Origin: Methylovulum sp. | GTDB taxonomy: Bacteria > Pseudomonadota > Gammaproteobacteria > Methylococcales > Methylomonadaceae | DNA: 64,000 nucleotides | Direction of reading: 5' to 3' | NCBI GenBank assembly: GCA_030653435.1 | Contig: JAURZI010000023.1 | Span: 1 to 64,000 of the forward strand | Shown: one piece after another, positions 6,598-16,783 of the stretch | Layout: every line of letters starts with the position of its first letter | How positions within the stretch are numbered: the stretch's first letter is position 1 | Notes under the pieces: model-generated | The model's input: the letters and a program-made list of their open reading frames with translations, nothing else | What the model was told of the DNA's origin: nothing | Databases searched by the model: none | Program-made: the position numbers and the translations under genes

Positions 6598-9500
6598 AGC
6601 GGTTCTAGTGGTTTGGGGTGTATCGGACTATGACTGATACGATTGCCGCACCACGTTTGCAAGCGATCCAGATACAAATAAATGACCGGCGTTGTATACA
6701 AAGTCAACAGCTGGCTGAATAGCAGGCCGCCAATAATTGTTATCCCTAACGGGCGTAGCAATTCGGAACCGTAACCGCTGCCAAAAGCCAGCGGCACGGC
6801 AGCCAGCAATGCCCCGCAAGTGGTCATCAGTATCGGCCGGAACCGCAGATGGCAGGCTTTGCGGATGGCTTGTTCAGGGCTAAGCCCGCCCGTGCGTTCG
6901 GCGGCGATGGCAAAGTCGATCATCATGATGGCGTTTTTTTTGACGATGCCTATCAACAGGATAACGCCGATTAGCGCAATAATGCTGAATTCGGTATTAA
7001 AGGCCAATAACGCAAGGATGGCCCCTACCCCCGCCGACGGCAAAGTTGAGATAATCGTCAACGGATGGATATAACTCTCGTAGAGCATGCCTAGTACGAT
7101 ATAAATGGCCAGCAAGGCCGACAGGATCAGCCACGGCTGGTTTTCTAGCGATTTCTCGAATGCCCTGGCCGAACCTTGGAAGCTGCCGCGAATGGCAGCC
7201 GGTGTGCCCAGATTGTTCAGCGCGTTATTGATCGCCAGTCTGGCTGCGGACAAGGAGATACCGGTAGCCAGATTGAACGAAATGGTGGAGGTCGGAAATT
7301 GGTCTTGATGGTTTACCGATAACGCCCTGTTGGTCTGCTGATAGCTGCTGAATGCGGACAAAGGCACTTTTGCCCCGTTCGGTAGCCCATTGCCGGCCGG
7401 TACGCTCAGATAAATGTTATGCAAGGCTTCGGCATTGCGGGCATATTCAGGCGCCACTTCCATCACGACATGATATTGGTTTAGCGGCTCATAAATCACC
7501 GACACCTGGCGTTGTCCGAACGCATCATTCAGCGTCGAATCGATCAGCGCCTGAGTAACGCCCAACCTGGACGCGGCGCTACGGTCGATGTGCAGGGAAA
7601 TCTGCTGGCCTTTATCCTGTTGGTCGGTGTTGACATCAGTCAATTCGGGCAATTGCTTTAACGCGCTAACAATCAGCGGCGTCCACACTTTAAGGTCGCT
7701 GAGTTGATCGGCTTGCAGCGCATATTCGTAATTCGCCGGTGACGGTCTGGCGCCGATACGCAGTTCCTGGGCCGGTCTCAGAAACACGCTGACCCCTGTC
7801 AATTCGGCAAACTGCTTACGGAACTTGGTCATCAGCCCGTCAGCCCTTAACTGGCGTTCCGCCAAGGGCTTGAGCATCACATACAAGCGTCCGTTGTTCG
7901 CGCTATCGCCTTCTGTGTTGCCGGCCACCGTATCGACATCAGGATCTTGCTTGATGGTCTTGACCAGCGTTGCCAACTTGTCCTGCATGGCCCGCGAGGA
8001 AATCGACTGCTCTCCGATGATGCCGCCCAGCAAGCGCCCCGTGTCCTGGTCGGGGAAAAAACCTTTGGGAATGACCGCATAAAGGTAAATATTCATGCCG
8101 ATGATAAATCCCAATAGCAGCAGCACCGCGGCGCTATGTTGCAACGCCCAGGACAAGGTGTGGTCATAAGCCGCCAGCAAACGCTTAAACCAGGCTGCGC
8201 TGGACTGATGAACTCGCCCGTGTTGTGCATGGGCGGCGGACTTTAGCCAAAACGCACACAGCATAGGCGTGGTAGTAAACGATAATAGCAAGGACACCAG
8301 GACGGCGGCGGATAAGGTCAGGCCGAATTCCTGAAACAATCGTCCGACGATGCCCCCCATCAGCAAAATGGGGATGAATACGGCAATCAGGGAAAGGCTC
8401 ATTGTCAACACGGTAAAACCGACTTCCTTAATCGCCAGCAACGCCGCTTGTTTTGGCGGCATACCTTGTTCAATGTGCCGGTTGGCATTTTCTATGACCA
8501 CGATGGCGTCATCAACGACAAAACCTGTGGACACCGTCAACGCCATCAACGACAAAATATTCAGGCTGAAATGACATAAGTGCATGATACCGAACGTACC
8601 GATTAGCGCGACAGGGACGGTAATAACCGGTACCATCGCCGCCCGCCAGTCGCGTAAAAAGGCAAACACCACCAAAATAACCAGCACGACGGCTATCACC
8701 AGACTGAGTTCGACCTCGTCCAGCGCGGCACGGATATAGATTGATCGGTCCATGGCGACCGACAAATCCACCGAATGGGGGATGGATGCCTGGATATGCG
8801 GCAGCAAGGCTTTAACCCTGTCCACCGTCGCGATGACATTGCCGCGATCCTGTTTATACAACGCCAGCATCACCGCAGGCTTGCCGTTTAAAAATCCTGA
8901 TAAACCCAGGTTTTCGGCGGAATCGACAGCAGTTCCTATATCCGACAAGTGCACCGGCGACCCGTTGCGGTAACTGACTATCAGCGGCAAATAATCACTG
9001 GCGGCCTTGGCCTGATCGTTGACCATAATCTGCCAATGGCGGCTATCATCTTCGATAGCCCCTTTGGGACGATTGACATTACTGGCCGTAATCGCCGCCC
9101 GCACATCGGCAAAACTGACGGCGTATTTAGCCAAGGCGGCCGGGTTAAGTTCCACCCTGACTGCGGGCAAGGAACTGCCCCGTATGCTAACCTGGCCCAT
9201 GCCTTCAACCTGCGAGACTTTCTGGGCGACTATCGTTGAGGCGACATCGAACAATTGGTCGCGCAACAGCACATCCGAGGTCAGGGCCAATATCATCAAC
9301 GGCGTATCGCTAGGGTTATTGCGTCGATAACTGGGGCGGGACGGCATGTTGCGGGGCAACAGGCTGCTGGCGGCATTTATGGCGGCTTGCACATCGCGGG
9401 AAGCACCGTCGAAATCGCGCGATAATTCAAATTGCAGGCTAATCTGGGTCGTGCCGAAACCGCTGGACGAGGTCATTTCGGTAATGCCTGCGATGTGCCC

Positions 9501-9713
9501 CAAAGTACGTTCCAAGGGTGTCGCGACGCTTGCTGCCATTGTTTCGGGACTGGCACCCGGTAAGGATGCACGTACTGAAATGGATGGAAAATCCACTTGC
9601 GGCAAGGCCGCTATCGGCAATTGGCTGTAGGCCAGCAAACCTGCCAAGGCGATGCCCAGCGTAAGCAAGGTCGTGGCGACGGGACGGGTAATAAAATAGC
9701 CGGAAAATGACAT
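6594..9713 (-). CDS. RND efflux inner-membrane pump, MdtC-like
   Basis: At 1039 residues this is a full-length HAE-1 family resistance-nodulation-division transporter. It has the N-terminal segment SFSGYFITRPVATTLLTLGI, the proton-relay helix with [19 protein letters not shown] before the second periplasmic domain, and the C-terminal [14 protein letters not shown] motif. It uses the proton gradient to export drugs or other amphiphiles through the tripartite channel. It lies two bases downstream of a second, different RND pump gene. The pair resembles MdtB/MdtC, which act together as a hetero-oligomer in enterobacteria. Substrate is unknown. Confidence 0.9.
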   Translation of the reverse strand: MSFSGYFITRPVATTLLTLGIALAGLLAYSQLPIAALPQVDFPSISVRASLPGASPETMAASVATPLERTLGHIAGITEMTSSSGFGTTQISLQFELSRDFDGASRDVQAAINAASSLLPRNMPSRPSYRRNNPSDTPLMILALTSDVLLRDQLFDVASTIVAQKVSQVEGMGQVSIRGSSLPAVRVELNPAALAKYAVSFADVRAAITASNVNRPKGAIEDDSRHWQIMVNDQAKAASDYLPLIVSYRNGSPVHLSDIGTAVDSAENLGLSGFLNGKPAVMLALYKQDRGNVIATVDRVKALLPHIQASIPHSVDLSVAMDRSIYIRAALDEVELSLVIAVVLVILVVFAFLRDWRAAMVPVITVPVALIGTFGIMHLCHFSLNILSLMALTVSTGFVVDDAIVVIENANRHIEQGMPPKQAALLAIKEVGFTVLTMSLSLIAVFIPILLMGGIVGRLFQEFGLTLSAAVLVSLLLSFTTTPMLCAFWLKSAAHAQHGRVHQSSAAWFKRLLAAYDHTLSWALQHSAAVLLLLGFIIGMNIYLYAVIPKGFFPDQDTGRLLGGIIGEQSISSRAMQDKLATLVKTIKQDPDVDTVAGNTEGDSANNGRLYVMLKPLAERQLRADGLMTKFRKQFAELTGVSVFLRPAQELRIGARPSPANYEYALQADQLSDLKVWTPLIVSALKQLPELTDVNTDQQDKGQQISLHIDRSAASRLGVTQALIDSTLNDAFGQRQVSVIYEPLNQYHVVMEVAPEYARNAEALHNIYLSVPAGNGLPNGAKVPLSAFSSYQQTNRALSVNHQDQFPTSTISFNLATGISLSAARLAINNALNNLGTPAAIRGSFQGSARAFEKSLENQPWLILSALLAIYIVLGMLYESYIHPLTIISTLPSAGVGAILALLAFNTEFSIIALIGVILLIGIVKKNAIMMIDFAIAAERTGGLSPEQAIRKACHLRFRPILMTTCGALLAAVPLAFGSGYGSELLRPLGITIIGGLLFSQLLTLYTTPVIYLYLDRLQTWCGNRISHSPIHPKPLEPL

Positions 9714-9715
9714 CG

Positions 9716-12700
9716 TTAATCCTGGTCGGCATCAAGGGCTAACGGTAAAGGCTCTGGATGGTTTTTAAAGCGCCGACTCAAACGGTCGAATGCCAGATAA
9801 ATGACCGGCGTCGTAAACAGCGTCAATATCTGGCTGAAAACCAAACCGCCCACCATCGTAATACCCAGCGGGTGGCGCAATTCCGAACCGACGCCGCTGC
9901 CCAGCATCAACGGCAAGGCACTCAGCAAGGCCGCCATCGTCGTCATCATAATCGGCCTGAAACGCAGCAAACAGGCTTGGTAAATGGCATCAAACGCCGG
10001 TTTGCCTTCTTTGCGCTCGGCTTCCAGCGCGAAATCTATCATCATGATGGCGTTTTTCTTGACGATGCCGATCAGCAGAATGATGCCGATGATGCCGATG
10101 ATGCCCAGGTCGTTGCCAGACAGCATCAAGGCCAGCAACGCGCCGACACCCGCCGACGGCAAAGTTGACAAAATCGTGACTGGATGGATATAGCTTTCAT
10201 AAAGTACGCCCAGCACAATATAAACCGTCACGATAGCGGCGATAATCAACCATACGGTATTGGACAGCGACGCGCTAAATGCCTGGGTCGCGCCCTGAAA
10301 ATCGGTTTCCACGCTCAGCGGCAAGGCAATGTCCAGTTTGGCCTGCTCTATCGCGTTGATGGCATCGCTCAGGAACGCGCCCGGCGCCAGGTTAAATGAA
10401 ACTGTCGCGGCCGGAAATTGCGCCAGATGATTGATGACCAAGGGCGCAAATCGTTCTGAAATAGTCGCTATCTGAGAGAGCGGAACTTGCCCGCCGTTAC
10501 TGGATTGCACCCGAATGGCATGGATGGCGGCAATGCTGTCACGAAACTCAGGCTTTACTTCAAGCACCACGCGATACTGGTTCGACTGTGTAAATAGCGT
10601 GGACACCTGGCGCTGTCCGAACGCGTTATATAGCGTATTGTCTATCGTCGCCATCGAAACCCCCAAGCGGCTGGCATTGCTGCGGTCGACGGCAACAAAA
10701 ACCTGCAAGCCCTGATCCTGGACATCGCTGGCGACATCGGCAAATTCGGGCAAGGCGGCTAGCCGGTCTACCAATAAGCCTGTCCAGCGGCTAAGCTCGC
10801 GCTGGTCCGCCGCCCCCAGCGTAAATTGATACTGCGTACGGCTGATGCGGTTTTCAATCGTCAGATCCTGCACAGGCTGCAAATACACGGTAATGCCCTG
10901 CACTTGCCCAAGTTTTGCTTGCAGCCTTTGGATCACATCTATCGAGCGGATGTTACGTTCAACCCAAGGCTTTAAATTAATCTGCAAACGTCCGGTGTTC
11001 AGCGTCGGGTTAATGCCGTCGACGCCGATTAACGACGTAACCCCCGCTACCGCCGGGTCTTGCAGAATGGCGGCGGTCACCGCTTGTTGCCGTTCTGCCA
11101 TGGCTTGAAAGGAAATGCTCTGCGGCGCTTCGGTAACGCCCTGGATAACCCCGGTGTCCTGAAGCGGAAAAAAGCCTTTGGGTATCATGATATACAAGAC
11201 TACGGTAAGCACCAGCGTGGCTGCCGCAACGACCAGCGTGCCGGTTTGATGCCGCAAAACCACCCGCAGCAAACTGCCGTAAGCATCGGTCATGTTATTA
11301 AGAAACCGTCCGCTGGCACGATAAAACCACCCTGCCCTCTCTTCGTCAACATGCTTCAACATTTTCGCGCACATCATCGGCGTCAGCGTTAGTGAAATCA
11401 CCGCCGAAATCAGGATCGCGACGGCTAAGGTAACGGCAAACTCGCGAAACAAGCGCCCGACGACATCGCCCATAAACAACAATGGAATCAGCACGGCAAC
11501 CAATGAGAAGGTTAGCGAGATAATCGTGAAGCCGATTTGCGCCGAGCCTTTCAACGCCGCTTGCAACGGCGTCTCTCCTTCTTCCAGGTAACGGGAAATG
11601 TTTTCGATGACGACAATGGCATCATCGACGACAAAACCGGCGGCAATGGTCAAGGCCATCAACGTTAAATTATTGATGCTGAAATCCGCCAAATACAAAA
11701 CAGCAAACGTGCCTATCAACGATAAGGGCACGACAACGCTGGGTATCGCGGTTGCGGACAGGTTCCGCAAAAACAGGAAGATCACCAGAATGACTAACGC
11801 CAAGGCCAGCAGCAGTTCGGTGTGCACATCGGCTACCGAAGCCCGTATCGTCGTCGTGCGGTCGCTCATGACCGTGACGTCCAGGCCGTTAGGCAGAGCG
11901 TCCTGGATATGCGGCAGCAGTTCTTTAATCCTGTCCACGACATCAATGACGTTGCTGCCCGGCTGGCGCTGAATATTGACGATCACCGCCGCCGTTTTGT
12001 TGGCCCATGCCGCCAAGCGCACGTTTTCCGCATCGTCCTTGATTGTTGCGACATCGGCCAGTAGCACCGGCCTGCCCTCGCGGTAAGCGATAAACAACGC
12101 TTCATAATCGGCCAGCGATTTTAACTGGTCGTTGGCATCTATGGTCGCCGAGCGGCTTAGCCCGTCAAACATGCCTTTCGGCTGGCTGACATTGGCGCTG
12201 GCTATAGCCAGACGCAAATCTTCCAGGCTCAGGTTATAAGCCGACAAGGCCGTAGGGTTTGCCTGGATGCGTACTGCCGGACGCTGTCCGCCGCTGATGC
12301 TGACCAGACCGACGCCCGACAACTGCGACAACTTTTGCGCTAACAGCGTATCGACCAGATCTTCAACTTTGGTCAAGGGCAAAGTGCTGGAACTGACCGC
12401 CAGCGTCATGATTGGCGCATCGGCGGGGTTGACTTTGCTATAGACGGGCGGCATCGGCAAATCGTCGGGCAACAAGCTGGATGCTTCGTTAATGGCGGCC
12501 TGCACCTGTTGTTCGGCAATATCGATATTCAGGTTCAGCGTGAACTGGAGAACGACAACCGATGCGCCGGAAGAGCTGGTGGATGACACCTGGGTCAGTC
12601 CAGGCAACTGGCCTAACTGGCGTTCCAGCGGAGCCGTGACCAGCGACGACATGACATCCTGGCTGGCGCCGGGATATAGCGTGACCACTTGTATGGTCGG

Positions 12701-12826
12701 GTATTCAACCTGCGGCAGCGCTGAAATAGGCAGTTCCCGGTAAGCGAGGATACCGACCAGCAGCAAGGCCAACATCATTAATGACGTGGCGACCGGACGT
12801 AAAATGAATAGGCGTGAGGGGTTCAT
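9716..12826 (-). CDS. RND efflux inner-membrane pump, MdtB-like
   Basis: This 1036-residue HAE-1 transporter has the same architecture as its downstream neighbour: N-terminal [20 protein letters not shown], relay motif [32 protein letters not shown], and [19 protein letters not shown]. The two proteins are clearly homologous but not near-identical, so they are old paralogues. Order in the operon is adaptor, this pump, the second pump, then outer-membrane factor, as in mdtABC with a dedicated outer-membrane channel. Both pumps keep the paired aspartates, so both may be proton-driven. Confidence 0.9.
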   Translation of the reverse strand: MNPSRLFILRPVATSLMMLALLLVGILAYRELPISALPQVEYPTIQVVTLYPGASQDVMSSLVTAPLERQLGQLPGLTQVSSTSSSGASVVVLQFTLNLNIDIAEQQVQAAINEASSLLPDDLPMPPVYSKVNPADAPIMTLAVSSSTLPLTKVEDLVDTLLAQKLSQLSGVGLVSISGGQRPAVRIQANPTALSAYNLSLEDLRLAIASANVSQPKGMFDGLSRSATIDANDQLKSLADYEALFIAYREGRPVLLADVATIKDDAENVRLAAWANKTAAVIVNIQRQPGSNVIDVVDRIKELLPHIQDALPNGLDVTVMSDRTTTIRASVADVHTELLLALALVILVIFLFLRNLSATAIPSVVVPLSLIGTFAVLYLADFSINNLTLMALTIAAGFVVDDAIVVIENISRYLEEGETPLQAALKGSAQIGFTIISLTFSLVAVLIPLLFMGDVVGRLFREFAVTLAVAILISAVISLTLTPMMCAKMLKHVDEERAGWFYRASGRFLNNMTDAYGSLLRVVLRHQTGTLVVAAATLVLTVVLYIMIPKGFFPLQDTGVIQGVTEAPQSISFQAMAERQQAVTAAILQDPAVAGVTSLIGVDGINPTLNTGRLQINLKPWVERNIRSIDVIQRLQAKLGQVQGITVYLQPVQDLTIENRISRTQYQFTLGAADQRELSRWTGLLVDRLAALPEFADVASDVQDQGLQVFVAVDRSNASRLGVSMATIDNTLYNAFGQRQVSTLFTQSNQYRVVLEVKPEFRDSIAAIHAIRVQSSNGGQVPLSQIATISERFAPLVINHLAQFPAATVSFNLAPGAFLSDAINAIEQAKLDIALPLSVETDFQGATQAFSASLSNTVWLIIAAIVTVYIVLGVLYESYIHPVTILSTLPSAGVGALLALMLSGNDLGIIGIIGIILLIGIVKKNAIMMIDFALEAERKEGKPAFDAIYQACLLRFRPIMMTTMAALLSALPLMLGSGVGSELRHPLGITMVGGLVFSQILTLFTTPVIYLAFDRLSRRFKNHPEPLPLALDADQD

Positions 12827-12939
12827 GCGTTAAATATGGGGCTCAGCACCGGAAAATCATTAGCTATTATCATGTTGGATGTGGGTGTTTATTTGTCAGC
12901 TGTTAACAATATACCGAGGCTTGACGCGCGCAACACGCC

Positions 12940-14145
12940 CTACTTGCCGTCCTGCTCAGACTTCGTGCGGTCAATCAACTTGACTTTTGCGTCTTCACGC
13001 AATTTGTCCGCCCCTTCAACGACAACCCGTTCACCGGCCTGCACGCCTGCCAACACCGCGACCTGTTCGCCATAGACCGCGCCTAGCTTGACAGCACGCA
13101 TGGCAACCGTCTGGTCATCTTTGACCACATACACGAAGGTGCCTTCATTACCGGTTTGTACGGCGGCGCCGGGAATGATCAGGGCGTCGTGCAAAGTGTC
13201 TATTTTCATTTTGATGTTGACGAACTGGTTGGCAAACAATGCCGTGTCGTTATTGGCAAACTGGCTTTTTAACTTGACGGTGCCTGTGCTCAGGTCGATT
13301 TGGTTGTCAACCGCCAGTAATTGCCCTTGTGCGAGCAGGTTATTACCGCTACGGTCGTAAGCATCAATACCCAGCGTTTTGCCTGCATGCAGTTGTTTCA
13401 TCACCGCCGGGATGTGGTCTTCCGGCAGCGTAAAGATGACGGCTATCGGTTGGGTTTGCGTGATGACGACTATCCCATTGGCATCAGACGCCTTGACGAC
13501 ATTGCCTTGATCCACGATACGCAAGCCCACGCGACCGCTGATAGGCGCGGTGATCTTGGCGTAATCCAATTGCAGCTTGGCGTTGGCCAGCACAGCCCGG
13601 TCTGTCGTGACAACCCCTTGATATTGCTTGACCAGCGCGGCTTGGGTGGCGGCTTGCTGAGCGGCTATCGAGTCTTGTTCCAGCAAAGTCCGGTAACGTT
13701 CCAGGTCAATTTGGGCATTATTCAGTAGCGCTTCGTCGCGCATCAGTTGCCCTTCCGCCTGCATCAACTGCACCTGGAACGGGCGCGGGTCGATTTCGGC
13801 GAGGACATCGCCCGCTGTGACCTGCGCCCCTTCTTTAAAGGCCACCTGCACTAATTCGCCATCGACGCGTGGTTTTACCGTCACCGTGCGTAATCCGGTC
13901 ACGGTGCCCAAAGCGCTCAGGTAAACGGGCAAATCACCTTGCCTGACCGCTTCGGCGACAACGGCGGTGATGTTATCCGGTTTTACATTGCGCGCATCCG
14001 GTTGCGGAGCCGCATTAAAAAGCTGGACGGCATAAAAAACAGCTATGCTCAGCGGGATTAAACCGATCAGCATCAGCCAAGGAAACAGCCTTCGAGAGTT
14101 TTGCTGATCATTATGCCTAGGGTACGGTGGGGGTTCTCGCTTCAT
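12940..14145 (-). CDS. RND efflux periplasmic adaptor (membrane fusion protein), MdtA-like
   Basis: The 401-residue protein has an N-terminal membrane anchor (FPWLMLIGLIPLSIAVFYAV), then a barrel-sandwich/lipoyl half (VYLSALGTVTGLRTVTVKPR, VDGELVQVAFKEGAQVTAGD), a helical hairpin rich in Q and A, and the matching lipoyl half and beta-barrel (APISGRVGLRIVDQGNVV). This is the AcrA/MdtA family layout. It links the two inner-membrane pumps to the outer-membrane channel encoded downstream. It is the first gene of the operon; the gap of about 110 bases to the first pump holds nothing obvious. Confidence 0.92.
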   Translation of the reverse strand: MKREPPPYPRHNDQQNSRRLFPWLMLIGLIPLSIAVFYAVQLFNAAPQPDARNVKPDNITAVVAEAVRQGDLPVYLSALGTVTGLRTVTVKPRVDGELVQVAFKEGAQVTAGDVLAEIDPRPFQVQLMQAEGQLMRDEALLNNAQIDLERYRTLLEQDSIAAQQAATQAALVKQYQGVVTTDRAVLANAKLQLDYAKITAPISGRVGLRIVDQGNVVKASDANGIVVITQTQPIAVIFTLPEDHIPAVMKQLHAGKTLGIDAYDRSGNNLLAQGQLLAVDNQIDLSTGTVKLKSQFANNDTALFANQFVNIKMKIDTLHDALIIPGAAVQTGNEGTFVYVVKDDQTVAMRAVKLGAVYGEQVAVLAGVQAGERVVVEGADKLREDAKVKLIDRTKSEQDGK

Positions 14146-14215
14146 GGGTGTTTTTAAAGGCGGGTGTTATCTATCGTAATAAGGGCGTGCCAGGCACGCT
14201 TTTCTGATGCTTGCG

Positions 14216-14273
14216 TATTAATTGTCCCATAAGTTCCAGCGCCCGCCGTTAATCCGTAGGGAACTTCGGGCGC
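14216..14273. repeat. Single-arm copy of the TATTAATTGTCCCATAAGTT repeat with a hairpin
   Basis: TATTAATTGTCCCATAAGTT at 14216-14235 is identical to the arms of the palindrome at 24606-24680. Here only one outer arm is present. It is followed by its own hairpin, GCGCCCG 14239-14245 with CGGGCGC 14267-14273, so this looks like a partial or rearranged member of the same repeat family. It lies between the PepSY gene and the efflux operon and could affect the expression of either. Confidence 0.6.
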
Positions 14274-14293
14274 GGGTACGATGGAAGCCGGTA

Positions 14294-15910
14294 TTAACCA
14301 GCCGATTCTTCAATGGCGGGCTTATTCGGGTATCTGGCCTTACGGCTTGAGGTTTTCTTAACTGCGAATGTCAGTTTAAGGCGTTTCCAACCGATCACTC
14401 CCGAACTGACGCTTAACACCAGGCCGAACAACACCCATGTTACCATCCAAACATCCCAGAGCGGACGATACTTGAGCCAGCCGAAATCCCAGTGGTGCAA
14501 TGCGGAATAAGCCCAACGCAATATCCGGGCACTGCGATCCACTTTGGCCAGCAGTTTGCCATCTTGCGGATCGACATAAACGCGCGTGCCCGCAGCGTCT
14601 GCCAACGTCACCACTAACACCGGCAAAGGTTTTTCCACTAAACCTTGGTCTGGTCTGGCATAGTAATAGCTGTCATAGTCGTGTAAAAGCACTTGGCTAG
14701 CCACGGCGGTTTTGCCGGCAATACGTCCGACTGCCGCCAACAGTGACGGTGCATCGAAACCGGCGTTAGCGCCCTCCACAGCTTGCGGCAGACGTTGCCC
14801 GTCACGCGTGTGGGCCAGCAATACAGCCTGGTTTTCCAACCGCTTCCAGCTGAGTTCGACCACATCGGCGCCATCGACCGCCGCGGCCAGTTCTAGCGGC
14901 AACACGGGCTGCCAATCGCGCATCGCAACAGGCAAACCGTTACCTATATAAAGATTGATGTCCTGGCGGTTCGGATTGGTCTGGGAAAATATTTTGCCTG
15001 GATTGGTGTCCAGAAAACCGCTGAAGGCCCAAAACAACATCACGGTTCCACCGAGCAGGCCGCTCCAGAAATGCCATTTATACCAGAATTCACGGTAAGG
15101 TTGGGTTCGGCCTTGGGAATACGTCGCCCTGCCGCCGAAACCTGGCCGCCAGCGCAACCAGCCGATAATCAGTCCGGTCATGGTCGCAAGCGTTGCAGAC
15201 AAGCCCGAGTACATTTGTACCTCCGTGCGGATATGCCCTAAGCCTACAGCCTCCAGAGGTTTGAACAAATGCAGCCAATTGCCCGCCCAGTAGAATGCGC
15301 GGCCTATACGGGTGGATGCGTGCAACACTTCGCCTGTACGTGACGAAATCAATAACTGTTCGCCATCATGACCCACACCAATCTGATAGAAGGGTGCCAG
15401 GGCATCCTGATTACGCAACATAATGGTTTTGTCTATCGTAGCCAGATGACTGGCTTGGACGATGTCGCCGCCGGTACTGGCTTCATGCCAATGTTCGGCA
15501 ATTTTCAAAGCTTGGTCAACCGAAGTGTTATGAAGCAAGCCATCCAGCGCGGACAAAGCATAGCGTTGGCCTTTACTATCTTCTATTAACCATAGCGGTT
15601 CATCCGCACTGCGGACCAACCGCGCATCCATAATGCTGGTTGCCACATCATCGTCTTTAGCCTCTTTGGCTTTAGGTTTTGCCAAGGCCTTGCGTTGTTC
15701 GGCGCTACGTTCCCATGCAGCCCCTAAACTTAACCAGCTCATTGCGGGGGCCAAGGTTTCGGCATGGGCAAGTTGTTGGGTACGGGTTTGCGTGATGGTG
15801 GGCGCATACATAATCATCAAACCGGAAAAAAACCACATCAACATAAAGGCTGCCAAAGCAATGCCCACCCAACGATGGACTTCAAACAGCAGGCGTTTTA
15901 ACTTTTTCAT
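14294..15910 (-). CDS. PepSY-associated transmembrane protein
   Basis: The product is 538 residues from the ATG at 15908-15910, which has AAGG eight bases upstream; a GTG six codons earlier is the alternative. It has four membrane segments: VGIALAAFMLMWFFSGLMIM, LSATLATMTGLIIGWLRW, FWSGLLGGTVMLFWAFSGF and WMVTWVLFGLVLSVSSGVIG. PepSY-like regions lie in the periplasmic parts (for example RTGEVLHASTRIGRAFYWAG and VDPQDGKLLAKVDRSARI). Members of this family often accompany TonB-dependent receptors and are proposed to be flavin- or haem-linked inner-membrane reductases. That role is known for only a few members and is only inferred here. Confidence 0.82.
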   Translation of the reverse strand: MKKLKRLLFEVHRWVGIALAAFMLMWFFSGLMIMYAPTITQTRTQQLAHAETLAPAMSWLSLGAAWERSAEQRKALAKPKAKEAKDDDVATSIMDARLVRSADEPLWLIEDSKGQRYALSALDGLLHNTSVDQALKIAEHWHEASTGGDIVQASHLATIDKTIMLRNQDALAPFYQIGVGHDGEQLLISSRTGEVLHASTRIGRAFYWAGNWLHLFKPLEAVGLGHIRTEVQMYSGLSATLATMTGLIIGWLRWRPGFGGRATYSQGRTQPYREFWYKWHFWSGLLGGTVMLFWAFSGFLDTNPGKIFSQTNPNRQDINLYIGNGLPVAMRDWQPVLPLELAAAVDGADVVELSWKRLENQAVLLAHTRDGQRLPQAVEGANAGFDAPSLLAAVGRIAGKTAVASQVLLHDYDSYYYARPDQGLVEKPLPVLVVTLADAAGTRVYVDPQDGKLLAKVDRSARILRWAYSALHHWDFGWLKYRPLWDVWMVTWVLFGLVLSVSSGVIGWKRLKLTFAVKKTSSRKARYPNKPAIEESAG

Positions 15911-16020
15911 TGGCATGTCCTTAACCACAAATAAACTAAAAATGTACGTTAATTATTCAATTTATAAACTTCCATCTCTTACCCGATAACCGGTTCACCT
16001 CAACCAACGGGTTAATTTAA

Positions 16021-16740
16021 CTACAATCCGGAAAGATAATTGACCAGTTCGTCGATTTCTTCATCAGTCAATAACTTGGCAATTTTGTTCATTACCCCAT
16101 CGGGGCTATTGGTGCGGGCTCCCAGTTGCCAATTAACCAGTTGGACGCGCAAATAAACCCTGTTCTGCCCGCCGATCAACGGGTACGTCACATTATTGGC
16201 GATTTTGCCTTTGCCATTAACACCGTGACAATGGCTACAAGCTTCAATAGACCGGCCACTATCACCAGTAAAAAATAAGCGTGTTGCAAGCGGATATTCC
16301 CCTACGGGCGAACCTTGCATGGGTGTTTGGCTGGCGAAATAAGCGGCAATATCAGCGATGGCCGTTTCGGTTAAATCTTCCGCCATGATAGTCATCACTT
16401 CGTGCTGACGTGCTCCAGACTGAAAATCACGCAGTTGTTTTATGAGATAGCTTGCATACTGGCCTGCGTGTTTGGGAATTCGGGTATCCGTGCTGTTGCC
16501 GTCTTCACCATGACATTCCTGACAGCGTTCGGATTCTGATAAAACCTTACCTGCAATCGGATTGCCGTTACCCAAACGCTTTACGCTGTCTTGGCTTCCA
16601 TCATCTGCCGGCACTGGTTTTACCGAAAACAACAGCACGGACAGACAGAAAAAAATGAAGCGTCCCTGCTTCCAGGAGATGTCACAACGAGAATACCGAA
16701 ACAAGACAACCCGGCAGATAAACAGGATTTGACAACGCAT
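16021..16740 (-). CDS. Di-haem cytochrome c (c4-like)
   Basis: A 239-residue exported protein with a hydrophobic signal (RFIFFCLSVLLFSVKPVPA) and two class I cytochrome domains. The first haem site is CQECH at 73-77 and the second CSHCH at 168-172. Each is followed by G-x-x-G, and downstream methionines (for example EVMTIMAEDL and DGVMNKIAKLL) may be axial ligands. This is the cytochrome c4 layout, which shuttles electrons in the periplasm between membrane donors and oxidases or peroxidases. A much longer reading frame exists upstream but it overlaps the peroxiredoxin gene, so I chose the ATG at 16738-16740; no strong ribosome site is visible. Confidence 0.85.
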   Translation of the reverse strand: MRCQILFICRVVLFRYSRCDISWKQGRFIFFCLSVLLFSVKPVPADDGSQDSVKRLGNGNPIAGKVLSESERCQECHGEDGNSTDTRIPKHAGQYASYLIKQLRDFQSGARQHEVMTIMAEDLTETAIADIAAYFASQTPMQGSPVGEYPLATRLFFTGDSGRSIEACSHCHGVNGKGKIANNVTYPLIGGQNRVYLRVQLVNWQLGARTNSPDGVMNKIAKLLTDEEIDELVNYLSGL

Positions 16741-16783
16741 TTTAGGTAAAGCAAGCAAGGGCACTACGCTCCCATCAGCTTGT

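Noticed and set aside
14185-14199. GCGTGCC-A-GGCACGC palindrome as a terminator
   Set aside because: The one-base loop is too small for an RNA hairpin of that stem and there is no T-run on the transcribed strand.
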